Positions 1-10,010 of a DNA stretch of 64,000 bases are shown in pieces; position 1 is the stretch's first letter; every line of letters begins with the position of its first letter. The notes under the pieces are model-generated. The model ran no database searches. It worked only from the letters and a program-made list of their open reading frames with translations, and was not told the origin of the DNA. A program made the translations under genes and the position numbers. The DNA lies in NCBI RefSeq assembly GCF_001704415.2, contig NC_030823.1, forward strand, positions 77,562,458 through 77,626,457, written 5' to 3'. The DNA comes from Capra hircus. Its lineage: Eukaryota > Chordata > Mammalia > Artiodactyla > Bovidae.

Positions 1-129
1 AATAACCTCTTGAACTGGTTAATGACTCCTCTTCAGCCTCGGAAGACAGAGCTCAGATTCCATCACCTCCATAAAGCCGCCTGGCCCTTTTGTCCTTCAG
101 GGTTCCTTCATCCTTTATTCCTCAGCTGA

Positions 130-556
130 AAGAAAGGATGAAATGATGCCATCTGCGGCTACATGGCTGAACCTAGAGATGATCATACTGAGTGAGTCAG
201 AAGGAAGACAAGTGCCAGGTGATGTCCCTTGTATACGGAATTTAAAACGGTGATATAGTAACGAACATTTACAAAACAGAAATGGACTCACAGACATAGA
301 GAAAAACTTATGGTTACCAGAGGGGAAAGGTGCAGGGGAGGGATAAATTAGGAGCTTGGGATTAACATACACACACTATATATAGAACAGATCACCAGCA
401 GGGGCCTGCTGTGCAGCGCAGGGAACTCCACGCAGTATTCTGTAATAAGCTATATGGGAAGAGAATCTGAAAAAGAGTGAATATTGTAAACACATAACTG
501 AGTCACTTTGCTGTACGCTGGAAACTGACTGTACACCAAAATAAAATTAAAACTAC
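130..556 (+). mobile_element. L1 3' end (cetartiodactyl L1)
   Basis: This is the end of L1 ORF2 running into the 3' UTR. It has the familiar order: the segment about the animal L1 'catactgagtgag' stretch, 'acagaaatggactcacagac', the G-rich 'ggttaccagaggggaaagg' tract, 'tattctgtaataagc', 'gctgtacgctggaaactg', and an A-rich tail 'ccaaaataaaattaaaac'. It is 5' truncated and cannot make protein. Confidence 0.85.
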
Positions 557-792
557 CCTAGCGTTTTCACCTATAAGTCAATTTAGCAACCAACCGTGAA
601 ATACAATTGTTTTGCTATTTTTTGTGCTGTTATTTCTATTTTTGACGAGTTAAGGCTTTATCTCTTCAGGCACCATGAAATGTCTTCCCTACCCCAATCT
701 CCCAAGTCCTAAATAGGTCTCTCAACAAACACAAATAATACTTATCAATTTCATTTGCTCACGTGAATTCTAATTGTGTATATTAATATAGT
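557..792. other. Unannotated AT-rich stretch
   Basis: About 235 bp between an L1 tail and a BovB stub. I see no open frame, tandem repeat or recognisable repeat family. Confidence 0.5.
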
Positions 793-885
793 AAGTTCCA
801 GGAGTTGGTGATGAACAGGGAAGCCTGGCGTGCTGCAGTCCATGGGGTCACAAAGCGTCGGACATGACTGGGCAACTGAACTGAA
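793..885 (+). mobile_element. BovB 3' terminal stub
   Basis: The last ~90 bp of BovB: 'ggagttggtgatg', 'cctggcgtgctgcagtc', 'catggggtcacaaag', then the 'ctgaactgaa' end. It is a severely 5'-truncated copy. Confidence 0.8.
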
Positions 886-1216
886 TTATAGACAACTAAT
901 ATTCACTGTTAGTTAAGGCCAGGTAAGTTTTTAAAGCATACTAAAATTTTGTAATCCTGAATTGTTTGATATTAAAGCCAAACGCTCTACATTTTCTAAC
1001 ACTAGTGAATGACACATAAAACATGACCGTTTAGGAGTAAATTGGAAATTGGAAGTATAATTCCTGCAAACGTAATTTTAAGGGACACGGCCTCTGATTT
1101 GAGTCACTGTTAAACTCTCAGCAGTTACCACTCAGAAGACACCCAACAAATTGGCTTAATTATTTAAGCTATTAATAAAGGGGCAGTCAGAACCTCCCTT
1201 GAGTTGAGGGTCCCCT
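886..1216. other. Unannotated AT-rich stretch
   Basis: Unique-looking AT-rich DNA with no open frame, tandem repeat or familiar mobile-element motif that I can see. Confidence 0.5.
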
Positions 1217-1430
1217 AAATGCTTCCTGGCAATGCAGTGGTTAAGACTCCACGCTACAAAGGCGGGGGCACAGGTTCATTCACTGGTCCGGAAGCTAAGA
1301 TCCCACATGCCTCGGGGCAACTGATTCTTGGAGTCACAACTAGAAAGGACACGTGCACCTCAATGAAGACCCCACACGATGGGATGAAAGATCCCACAGG
1401 CTGCAGTTAACACCCAGCACAGCCGGAAAA
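1217..1430 (+). mobile_element. tRNA-Glu-derived SINE (CHR type)
   Basis: Degenerate CHR-type SINE. The tRNA-like head is seen in 'gcagtggttaagactccacgc', a decayed B-box region near 'caggttcattcactgg', and then 'aagatcccacatgcc' and 'cggggcaact'. The tail is eroded. Confidence 0.65.
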
Positions 1431-1479
1431 GAGTGCCCGGGAGGTCTGGGATGGCCTCTCTGAGACGCTGCGTCTGAGG

Positions 1480-1725
1480 GGAGGCCTTAGAAGCAGCCTC
1501 CAGTGCTAGCCCAGGTCGTCAGTGCATGTAAAAGCCTCGGGCAGCAGGAAGAAGCCCCGCACAGGTCAGGGCTCCAGGGACCCAGGTAAGGAGTTCGATT
1601 TTCCTCTAAGTGCAGCGGGGAGCCTCGAAGGGACCCAAGTCGAATGGCTCTGCGATGGGATTCACACGTTTAAATGACGATGCTGGCTACCGTGCGTGGG
1701 ATGCATTTGTGCCGGAGCTGGTGCA
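1480..1725. repeat. Ancient mammal-wide repeat, family uncertain
   Basis: The order 'ggtaaggagttcgattttcctctaagtgcag', then 'gggattcacacgtttaaatgacgatgctggct' matches a widespread old mammalian repeat I know by its consensus but cannot name with certainty. It is highly diverged. Confidence 0.4.
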
Positions 1726-2751
1726 GACGCTAGACCCCAGGGAGCAGGCGGGTCAGCATAGCCAAGTGGGGCTTCGGGCCACCAGCTGAGCTGCCCTCCG
1801 GGGGCCACCCGCCCTCAGCCAGGGGGGCAGGCACTTGGCAGGACCCTGAGGAGATGTGCCAGAAGCCCAGCACGCTGCCTGAGCCTCCCCAGGTCTGTGC
1901 CTTCAAATCCCTCCCCTCGACACCGTTCATCCACAGGTAGAGGCAGGGAAGGTGGAGGCAGGGAAGGTGGAGGGGAAGATGGGAAGACACCTCACTCTCC
2001 AGTCCCTCTTCAGGGAGGGAAATATCCTTCCTCGAAATGTGGGGCACGAAATCGGAAGGAACCCCGCCCCACCAGGCTCAAGAGCTGGGCCGACAGCGCT
2101 CCCACCACAGCCCCGTCACTCCGGGCAGTCACCTCACTCACCTCTCAACCCCGGGCTCCCAATCTCTAGCTCCAGGTGAGTAACATCTGCGCAGGGATGA
2201 CACGAGGTCACGGCTGGGGCAGGCAAAGCGGAGGCCTGCTCCTCCCCTGCCTCGTGCCCACATGGCCCCGGGCACAGGTTCCATCGCTGTCAGAGCAGCC
2301 GCACGCCCACCCTTCACCTACAGCACAGACCACCGAGACACCCCTGAGAAGTTCAGTTGCGTTTTGGTCCAGAACCATTTGCCATTCTCCTGTCCCAAAC
2401 ACACAGGTCTCTGTGTGTTGATCTAACCAATTGGTAGTGTTTTGAGTCGTACATCATGGGGCCAATGGCGCCTTAACCACGAATTACATTAATATATCAT
2501 CAAAGCTACGGCACTGGTGTAATGTATGGCTTCAATACATCACTGGGGTGCCAGGCTGCTAATGATGTATTACTCAAAACCATAGCAACAGCTAGAAAGA
2601 TCAAGATAAGTTTTGTATTTTTCAAACTTATTCTCAGTAAATGCGATTCTTTTTTCAGTTTCCACAATAAAATACATGTTCCAAGGATATACGAGGACGC
2701 AAGTGCTCCTGATAAGTATCAAGACGCTTCCTGGGTTGTTTACTTTGCGTG
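1726..2751. other. Unique GC-rich then AT-rich stretch
   Basis: The left half is GC-rich and contains a two-copy 16-bp purine-rich duplication near 1937-1970. The right half is AT-rich. The open frames here lack splice or start context and overlap each other on both strands, so I regard them as chance. Confidence 0.45.
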
Positions 2752-2961
2752 TAGTCACTCAGTCGTGTCTGACTCTTTGTGAGCCTATGGACTGGAGCCC
2801 GCCAGGCTCCTCTGTCTGTGGGATTCTCCAGGCAAGAATACTGGAGTGGGTTGCCACAGCCTCCTCCAGGGGATCTTCCTGACTCGGGAACTGAACCTGC
2901 ATCTCCCGTGCCTCCTGCATTGCAGTTGGATTCTTAACCCGTTGAGCCATCAGGGAAGCCC
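2752..2961 (-). mobile_element. Bov-tA SINE
   Basis: Complete Bov-tA in reverse orientation: the BovA part reads 'cactcagtcgtgtctgactc' and 'tggactggagcccgccaggctcc'. The tRNA-Glu part ends in 'gagccatcagggaagcccc'. A weak 6-bp flanking direct repeat (tttact) may be the target-site duplication. Confidence 0.9.
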
Positions 2962-3728
2962 CCATTTACTCTATACCTTGCTCCGAAGTTCACTTCGGAA
3001 TACCGAAGCCAAGTCTCAGAAAAATCGTTATCACCAGTGAATGTACGGTCCTCTGCATTTTCCAAGGGTCTCCAGCCCAGGGTCACAATTGCAAGTCTGT
3101 AGAGCAAACGTTTTGCTGATGAAGTTCAAGCATCTTCTCCCCACACCTTCCGAAGGACCTAAACTATGTCAGGGCAGAAAGGTCCTTCAGTCAACTCACA
3201 GGCAAGCTTGCTTCATTCAGCCTGACACAGCAAATGCCTGAACATCTCTTCTTTCTCCTCCTCCTCGCCTGCAGAGGATGCAGGCGCTGTCCCTGAGAGA
3301 TTTCCACCGTGTCAGAGGGATTTAAATCTAAACCGCAAACCTCCCACCTGGCAGCCCTGGGCCGTCGCTATTTTTAGCACAACAAGAACTGGCAAAGAAA
3401 GGGGAATCGTATAATTGCACCCGCTGCACCAGTAACTCCATCGCTAACGGGAAGATCTCTTAATCCAGGTTCTCACTGCAAATCTCAGCTGTCTGACACC
3501 AGTTCCATTCACTCAAGAATGGTCTGAAGAGCAAAGAGGCACTAGGCGTGTGCACACACACGCTCGCAGAAGCACACAGATGCACACCACATACCCACAA
3601 AGCAGGAGAACGAGGCATTAGAGCCAGGGAGCTAAGCCCAAAGCAGGCCTTCTGAAGAGGACGCTGATATTCTACCAACCACAGGCCCTCGGATTTGACT
3701 TTTCAGTTTAATTCCTAAGAAACTTCAG
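2962..3728. other. Unannotated unique stretch
   Basis: No repeat family, exon or CpG cluster recognised. There is a short alternating purine-pyrimidine run (gtgcacacacacgc) near 3549-3562. Confidence 0.5.
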
Positions 3729-3913
3729 GAACTTCCCTGGTGGTCCAGTGGCTGAGATTCCATGATCCCAAGGCAGGAGGCCCGGCAGGAGGTCCCTGGT
3801 CAGGGAACTAGATCCCACAGCCTCAACTAAGAGTTCGCATGCCACAGCTAAACATCCCATGTGCCAAAACTGAGGCCCAGCACAGTCAAATAAATAAGTG
3901 TTAAAAAAGAAGA
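3729..3913 (+). mobile_element. CHR-type tRNA-Glu SINE
   Basis: It starts with the typical 'acttccctggtggtccagtgg', then 'ggtccctggtcagggaacta', 'gatcccaca', and a tail 'cagcacagtcaaataaataag'. Moderately diverged. Confidence 0.85.
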
Positions 3914-3950
3914 AACTTTCAGAATCAGTGTCACTTAGAGAAGGGAACTG

Positions 3951-4292
3951 GGTTGTTGGAGAAGACTCCTGAGAGTCCCTGGGGCTGCACGGAGATCCAA
4001 CCAGTCCAGGAGATCAGTCCTGAATATTCACTGAAAGGACGGTTGCTGGAGCTCCAATACTTTGGCCACCTGATGTGAAGAGCCACTCATTAGAAAAGAC
4101 CCTAATGCTGGGAAAGACTGAAGGTGGGAGGAGAAGAGGGTGGCAGAGGATGAGATGGTTGGATGGCATCACTGACTCCACGGACATAGTTTGAGCAAAC
4201 TCCAGGGGCTGGTGATGGACAGGGAGGCCTGGCATGCTGCAGTCCGTGGAACTGCAGAGTCAGACACGACTGAGCGACTGAACAACAGCGAC
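3951..4292 (+). mobile_element. BovB 3' end
   Basis: Covers the C-terminal ORF end and 3' UTR: 'ttggagaagactcctgagag', 'ctttggccacctgatgtgaag', 'ggatgagatggttggatgg', and the terminal 'cacgactgagcgactgaac'. Several indels break the frame. Confidence 0.9.
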
Positions 4293-5039
4293 AGCTCCCA
4301 GGTCTACGCAGAGGTGGGAGCACGTTTCTGAAGTCTCTGAGACAGACGTCTGTGCTCTCGGCACTCGGCATGTCCTGAAACGCAGGGCAGCATCCTGGTC
4401 CCTAAGCGGGGTGCTCTTGCCATTTTCCCAGGCGGGCGGGAGTCCATCACTCTAGATCCCTCTGAGCACCTCGGGGCAGGAAAGCCGGCCCTCATTCCGA
4501 TGTCTGACATCGGAAGTGAATCCCCTCCCCCTCCTCTCTTCATCCGGGCTGAAGGCTGCAGGGAAGCCGGCAGTGTGAGGATGGATTAGGGAGAATTGAC
4601 GATTCAGCACCTGCGCTTCCTGCCCGGAGCTCGGTGATCACTTTAGTCTCAATCAGCAGATAGAAAACGAAAGCCCCGGAGAAGAGACAGGAAGATTCAC
4701 GGCAGAAAAGGCAAGAGTGACAAAGATTCTCGACTCCGAAGCAGGGGGGTTGTGATGGGCTTGGGCTGAAAAGACTCTACCAGATGGGTTTATACTTCGT
4801 TCTTGAAGGCAGGCAGAGAAAGGGAGCCTGGTTACCTCTGAACCACAGTTAACCACAGAGCTCTGGGGGGAGGTCCAGAGACGAGTCCAGACCCTGGTTT
4901 TACAAATGAGGCTCATGAAATGCCGAGGGGCTCTGTGATTCCTGGACCATTCTGGAAGCATTTGCTCATTATTACACTCCGTGGGGCTCAGATAGGAGTG
5001 GAAGCTTTTCTCTGTCCAGAATAACCATTTTCCTCATCT
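4293..5039. other. Unannotated unique stretch
   Basis: No confident feature. Mixed GC content and short chance frames on both strands. Confidence 0.5.
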
Positions 5040-5175
5040 TCTGCAATTGGTCTGAGTCCAGCTCCTACTTTAAAAGCCAAGCCCAAGTCTCCTCCTCCAG
5101 GAAGCCTTCCTGATTTCCCCCAGCCTGTGTTGCTTCCCCTGGAGGCTGACCGTCTCTGAGCTTTGACCGAGTGCT
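5040..5175 (+). mobile_element. L2 LINE 3' fragment
   Basis: The series 'gtccagctcc', 'cccaagtctcctcctccaggaag', 'ccttcctgatttccccc' is the conserved 3' region of L2, a LINE inactive since early mammals. Confidence 0.55.
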
Positions 5176-5278
5176 GCTGTGTATAACAACACACGCTTTC
5201 TAAGAGACACGCAGTAAGCTCAACCTCAGCAACTTCAGAAAAAATACCCTTTGAGGACCACGGACCTGCTCCAGGAGC

Positions 5279-5311
5279 AGGGGGGTGGGGGTGTGGGAGG
5301 AGGGTGGGGGC
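5279..5311 (+). other. G-quadruplex-capable G-rich run
   Basis: Six consecutive runs of three to six G separated by one to three bases (ggggggtgggggtgtgggag onward). This satisfies the usual G3+ loop rule on the plus strand. There is no gene next to it to give it a role. Confidence 0.5.
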
Positions 5312-5629
5312 AGAGGAGCAGGCACCTCTTAGAGCAGCTGTGCAACTCAGGGTATTGATAAAGGCGGGAAACAGACGGTGTGATACAATCTCTTGTAAAG
5401 ACTGAAGACAGTCCTAATGCCGTTCTGTATATTTGCCTGCTTCCTGCCTTATGGTCAGCCTGGCTATGTGCCTTATTTGCAAAGAGGAAGGAAGTTCTGT
5501 AGCAAGTCCCTTAATCAGGGTACAAAGTAAAACTTTGGTGCCCCTTTCACCAGTATGCAGTAATCGCTTCTTTCTAAGCTTTTAAGCTGAATTGGCACTG
5601 TATCATTTTTATGCATAGGTAAATATATG
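5312..5629. other. Unannotated unique stretch
   Basis: About 320 bp with nothing recognisable beyond ordinary sequence. Confidence 0.5.
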
Positions 5630-5833
5630 AATGGAAAAAGACCCTGATGCTGGGAAAGACTGAAGGCAGGAGGAGAAGGGGACAACAGAGGATGAGATGT
5701 TTGGACGGCATCACCAGCTCCTATGGACACGAGTTTCAGCAAACTCCAGTGAAGGACAGGGAAGCCTGGCGTGCTGCAGTCCATAAGATCACAAAGAGTG
5801 GGACACGACTTAGGGCCTGAACAACCACCAGAA
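5630..5833 (+). mobile_element. BovB 3' terminal fragment
   Basis: Short BovB end with 'aaaagaccctgatgctggg', 'aggaggagaaggggac' and 'gcctggcgtgctgcagtc'. It lies only 60 bp before a second, longer BovB insertion. Confidence 0.85.
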
Positions 5834-5885
5834 AATATATATAGTTACACAAGCAGAGAGACGTATATGCAATCTGTAGTTTCCT

Positions 5886-6452
5886 ACCATAAAGGATCAA
5901 AAGACGCCTGCTCCTTGGAAGGAAACTTATGACCAACCTAGACAGCATATTAAAAAGCACAGACATTACTTTGCCAACAAAGGTCTGTCTAGTCAAAGCT
6001 ATGGTTTTTCCAGTAGTCATGTGTGGATGTGAGAGTTGGACTATAAAGAAAGCTGAGCACAGAACTGATGCTTTTGAACTGTGGTGTTGGAGAAGACTCT
6101 TGAGAATCCCTTGGACTGCAAGGAGATCCAACCAGTCCATTCTAAAAGAGATCAGTCCTGGGTGTTCATTGGAGGGACTGATGCTGAAGCTGAAACCAAT
6201 ACTTTGGCCACCTGACGTGGAGGGCTGACTCATTTGAAAAGACCTTGATGCTCGGAAAGATTGGGGGCAGGAGGAGAAGGGAATGACAGAGGATGAGATA
6301 GTGGATGGCATCACCGACTCAATGGACTTGGGTTTGAGTGGACTCAATGGACTCTGGGAGTTGGTGATGGACACGGAGGCCTGGCGTGCTGTGGTACATG
6401 GGGTCGCAGAGTCGGACACGACTGAGCGACTGAACCGAACTGAACCATAAAG
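5886..6452 (+). mobile_element. BovB 3' fragment with target-site duplication
   Basis: A 5'-truncated BovB covering the C-terminal ~180 codons and 3' UTR. The 9-bp repeat 'accataaag' flanks it at 5886-5894 and 6444-6452, so the insertion ends are well defined. The frame is open from the MTNLDSI motif (5929) for 99 codons, then breaks. A larger antisense frame across it is a shadow. Confidence 0.9.
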
Positions 6453-6593
6453 AATAGTTTGAAACACACAAATAAACATAACAATGTCTTGGGGCATTTT
6501 TGCCTAGATCCTTCAAAGAAAATTAGAAATTCATGGTTATACCAGAATTCTTATTAAGAAACGTATTATTATATGGTTTCTTGAGGAATCTTG

Positions 6594-6703
6594 TCTTTTT
6601 TTTTTTTTTTTTTTTTGGCTCAGTGCCACACAGGGACTGAACCCACACCCTCAGCAGTGAAAGCCTGCAGTCCTAACCACTGGACCGCCAGGGACTTTCT
6701 AGC
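6594..6703 (-). mobile_element. CHR-type SINE, truncated
   Basis: A poly-T run of about 22 bases, then 'ggctcagtgccacacaggg', 'aacccacaccctcagcag' and 'aaccactggaccgccagggac'. This is a reverse-oriented SINE whose tail is the poly-T. Confidence 0.75.
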
Positions 6704-7244
6704 AGTCTTGTCTTTAACTGCCTCAAGTAAACAAGAGTTGCTCACACTCATCCAAATAAAATGCTTCCTAATTCTTCTAACTGTTCCCCACAAACCTTCC
6801 AGAGAGAGCCTGGGGCTCCAGTGAGGTTTCAAAATATGCGAAAAGGCATGTTTATTGCAAAGTAGCGATCTTTGCCCTTAGGAGATGCACCTTGGGAAAG
6901 GATCTGCCAGCTACTTCATTAACATAGTGCATATATTAACAGAAGACCAAATAGCGTGGTTTATCACGTAGGTACAGAGAACAGCGTAGTGGCAACCCGA
7001 GGGCTTCCACTGGGGTGGGGGAGAGGAGGCCGGTGCAGGGGATCAACGCTGATGGCCGGATGCTCAGCTTCTGGCGGTGAGCGTCTGGTAGTGTCAACAG
7101 CACTGGAAGAACAGCGTTGCACACAGGAGACATGCGACGCTGCACACAAACGTTCACTAAAAAAAATCAAATGGAAATAAGTACGTGAGTCTCAGGTTCA
7201 CCGGTGCAGCAAGGCAGCACAGTGAGTCGCTTTCCCTTAAATCG
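6704..7244. other. Unannotated unique stretch left of CpG island
   Basis: No repeat recognised. Several short frames overlap on both strands. The right end grades into the CpG island. Confidence 0.45.
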
Positions 7245-7740
7245 AATTCCATGAACCGCACGAGAACGTCCCTCCTCCTCCCGCGGAGTCTTGGGGCGAG
7301 ACCCGCAAGCGCACCACGACTGGGGCCTCCCGGGGGAGCCCGGACCCGCCGCCCCGCGGACGGTGCGCGGCCCCTCCCTCCCTCCGTCCCGGGCCAGCGA
7401 AACACACGGCGCTTCCGAACCTCCCCGTCGGCCCACGTGACGCCCTCCGAGGCCAGACCGGTCTCCCCAGGAAAGGACGGCCAGGCGTGATGTGTTTCCC
7501 CCGGCTCTCCGGCGCTCCCTGACCTTCCTTCCTGCCCGCGCCGCATCCTTTGTTACCAAGATAACTTGTTTATAAAAGGGCTGGGGGTCGGTTACGGAAA
7601 ACAGGGGCACGCGCGCTGCCTGGGCGTGCCGGGAAAGGGCCTGCCAGGGCGGGGCCAGGCCAGGGGTGCGCCTTCCTCCACCTCGGCCTCCAGAAGCGTC
7701 GGGGGACACGAGCCCTGCCCCAGGGCCAGAGCCTCACTCT
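7245..7740. promoter_or_regulatory. CpG island
   Basis: About 500 bp with dense, undepleted CpG (for example cccgccgccccgcggacggtg at its centre), in sharp contrast to both flanks. It is repeat-free. It contains an E-box cacgtgacg at 7434-7442. Such islands usually mark promoters of broadly expressed or developmental genes; here no exon can be tied to it, so it may be an orphan island or a distal first exon. The open frames across it are long mainly because of GC content. Confidence 0.65.
7552..7580 (+). promoter_or_regulatory. X-box-like site plus TATA box
   Basis: GTTACCAAGATAAC (7552-7565) resembles the two-half-site X-box bound by RFX factors, with one half-site off consensus. Six bases later comes TATAAAAGGG (7571-7580), a good TATA box. 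The pair lies within the CpG island and would direct rightward transcription from about 7600. Motif-level evidence only. Confidence 0.4.
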
Positions 7741-8010
7741 GCGAACTGCAGATAGCTCCCTTCTCTCTCCCCTTTGTGATTTGCGTCTTTCACGGCAGTG
7801 TATTCTCTTGTTTCTGAAGTTTAAAAGGGCGTTTGTACGCATGCCTGGCACTCATCCTATGTACCAAGCCTTGACTATGAAGAGTAAGTGAAATGAGAAA
7901 AACACAGCACACTCCTCAGCTGGGTACATAATTACATGTGAACGGGGTTTCCTAACAGAGTTCTCTCTGAAATTTTTGTTTTCTAACAGTTCTATTTTGC
8001 CCATGCCAAA

Positions 8011-8312
8011 GGAAATCAGTCCTGAATAGTCGTTGGAAGGACTGATGCTGAAGCTGAAACTCCAATACTTTGGCCACCTGATGCAAAGAACTGACTCATT
8101 TGAAAAGACCCTGATGCTGGGAAGGATTGAAGGCGGGAGGAGAAGGGGATGACAGAGGATGAGATGGTTGGATGGCATCACAGACTCGATGGACATGAGT
8201 CTGAGCAAGCTCCAGGAGTTGGTGATGGACAGGGAGGCCTGGCCTGCTGCAGTCTACGAGGTTGCAAAGAGTCAGACACGACTGAGGGACTGAACTGGTA
8301 CTGATACTGAAA
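8011..8312 (+). mobile_element. BovB 3' end
   Basis: It runs from 'aaatcagtcctgaatagtcg' through 'ctttggccacctgatgcaaag' and 'ggatgagatggttggatggc' to 'cacgactgagggactgaac'. 5' truncated. Confidence 0.9.
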
Positions 8313-8507
8313 TTGAATAAAGATCCCATTTTAACCAAAAAATAAAACGAAAATGCATTTGTGTGTTTGGGTTTAATGCTCATAATACAACAGATATTAA
8401 CTAGACTTTCTGTGGTGGTCGTTTTGCAACGTATACAAATAGTGACTCATCACGTCCATCTGAAACTGATATGTTGATGATACCTCAATTTTTATTTTCT
8501 TGATTTT
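8313..8507. other. Short unannotated AT-rich gap
   Basis: Nothing recognisable apart from an A-rich patch directly after the BovB end. Confidence 0.4.
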
Positions 8508-8640
8508 TTAAAAATTTAAATTTTATTGGCGTGTAGTTGATATACAATGTTGTATTAGCTTCAGGTGTACAGCAAAGTGATTCAGTTACATATATACATA
8601 TATTCACTCTTTTGTAGAGTCTTTATCACAGAATAGTGAT
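8508..8640 (-). mobile_element. L1 3' tail, reverse
   Basis: Contains 'gtgtagttgatatacaatg', 'cttcaggtgtacagcaaag' and 'tgattcagttacatatatac', the reverse complement of the L1 3' UTR end. Confidence 0.8.
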
Positions 8641-9179
8641 ACCTCGTTTTTAAAAATGTATTCGTGCACAGCTCCGTCACGTACAATTTGCAAGTCTTGC
8701 GAACCCATCCTCTCACCGCCTGCTGTGTACACACTGCACTGCTGCCCCCACACTGCACTGCTGCCCCACCCTCCTGCAACCCCTGACCCCACGTGGGTGA
8801 GTCCCTGCACCTGGAACCCGCTTTCTATCCCTTGCCCAGCCAATCACTGCTTGCACCCCACGCCTCGCCGCAGTCTCCCCTTCCCCAGGAAGTCTCCACG
8901 ACCCCTGGCATGACATTAGAAAAGGAGTGAAGGGGTGACGCTCGGTGCCTGGTGGAGGAGCTGACCTGGGGGCAGGGGAGCCCTCCTCACCGAGAGGCTC
9001 CCTTGTCTTACCCGACCACGTGAAGACTGGAGAATTCACCCAGGCTGCTGCAAAGAAGCCCCAGCTCCTGAGGACGCCCGGTGGCTAGAACAGGCGAGGT
9101 TCCTGGCAAGAAGAGCAACTGGCAGGAAGTTAAGTTCTTCAAAGACCCAAAAGGATTTGAATCTTACCAGTATGTCTCA
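8641..9179. other. Unannotated stretch with small duplication
   Basis: A near-perfect 21-bp tandem duplication of 'cactgcactgctgcccc' type lies at about 8729-8768. The rest is unique. Confidence 0.45.
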
Positions 9180-9418
9180 TGCTGAAGCTGAAGGTCCAAT
9201 ACTTTGGAGTGGATGACTCATTGGAAAAGACCCTGATGCTGGGAAGGATTGAAGGCGGGAGGAGAAGGGGACGACAGAGGATGAGATGGTTGGAAGGCAT
9301 CACTGACTCGATGGACATGAGTTTGAGCAAGCTCCGGGAGTTGGTGATGGACAGGGAGGCCTGGCGTGCTGCAGGCCATGGGGTTGCAAAGAGTTGGGCA
9401 GGACTTAGAGACTGAAGA
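9180..9418 (+). mobile_element. BovB 3' end
   Basis: Starts at 'tgctgaagctgaag' and ends near 'aggacttagagactgaag'. It keeps a 78-codon C-terminal frame (LEKTLMLGRIEGG, MRWLEGITDSMD) open to a stop. Confidence 0.9.
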
Positions 9419-9794
9419 AGCAGATCTCAAATAAACCAACAGGTTCACATATGTACATGCCTAGGTGTTTCCTGGATCTTACAAGGCATAAACGCATCAT
9501 GTGGATAAATATGCTTCCCACTAAGGAGACATGGAGGACCCCAGGAGCATCTGAGGGTTCCAAGACCTGGAGCAGCTCCCAGAGACCCGCTGGCGTGAAA
9601 CCCAGCTCTCCGGACAATCTTAGTCAAATTACAGAACTCAGTCCTTTTGGAGCTCAAGCGCCAACCTGCCTCTTTTCCTTCAAGAGCATCTAATACCCTT
9701 GAAAGCTTCAAGGGACAGGAAAATTCAGTCACACTGAGCCCCAGAACTAGGAGTGGCCCAATTAGCCATCTCTGAATAGGATGAATGATATTGC
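9419..9794. other. Unannotated unique stretch
   Basis: No repeat family or exon seen. Chance frames of 70-95 codons exist on both strands. Confidence 0.45.
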
Positions 9795-10010
9795 ATAGAC
9801 TGACCTGGGTGTGAATCCAGGCTCCCCCACTTATTAACTGTGTGACAAGGCAAGTTCCTTAACCTCTCTGAGCCACCATTTTCCATCCGTTATAAGATAA
9901 TGGAATGACACTCTCTCAGGGTGATTGGCAGGTTATATAAACCCCTAAGGAGAGAGTGACGGTTCAGCAATCACTGGCTGTGATCATTAATAAATACAAG
10001 CGGTTGTTAT
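9795..10010 (+). mobile_element. MIR SINE
   Basis: Good match to the MIR body: 'gacctgggtgtgaatccag', 'cacttattaactgtgtgac', 'caagttccttaacctctctg', 'agccaccattttccatc', then the 'attaataaatac' end. Confidence 0.85.

Noticed and set aside
5736..6497. A 253-codon minus-strand frame.
   Set aside because: It is the antisense of BovB 3' sequence, which happens to be open. The sense strand shows the BovB C-terminal motifs.
7157..7709. Overlapping 129- and 180-codon minus-strand frames in the CpG island.
   Set aside because: Both frames are open because of GC richness. Neither shows recognisable domains or splice support.
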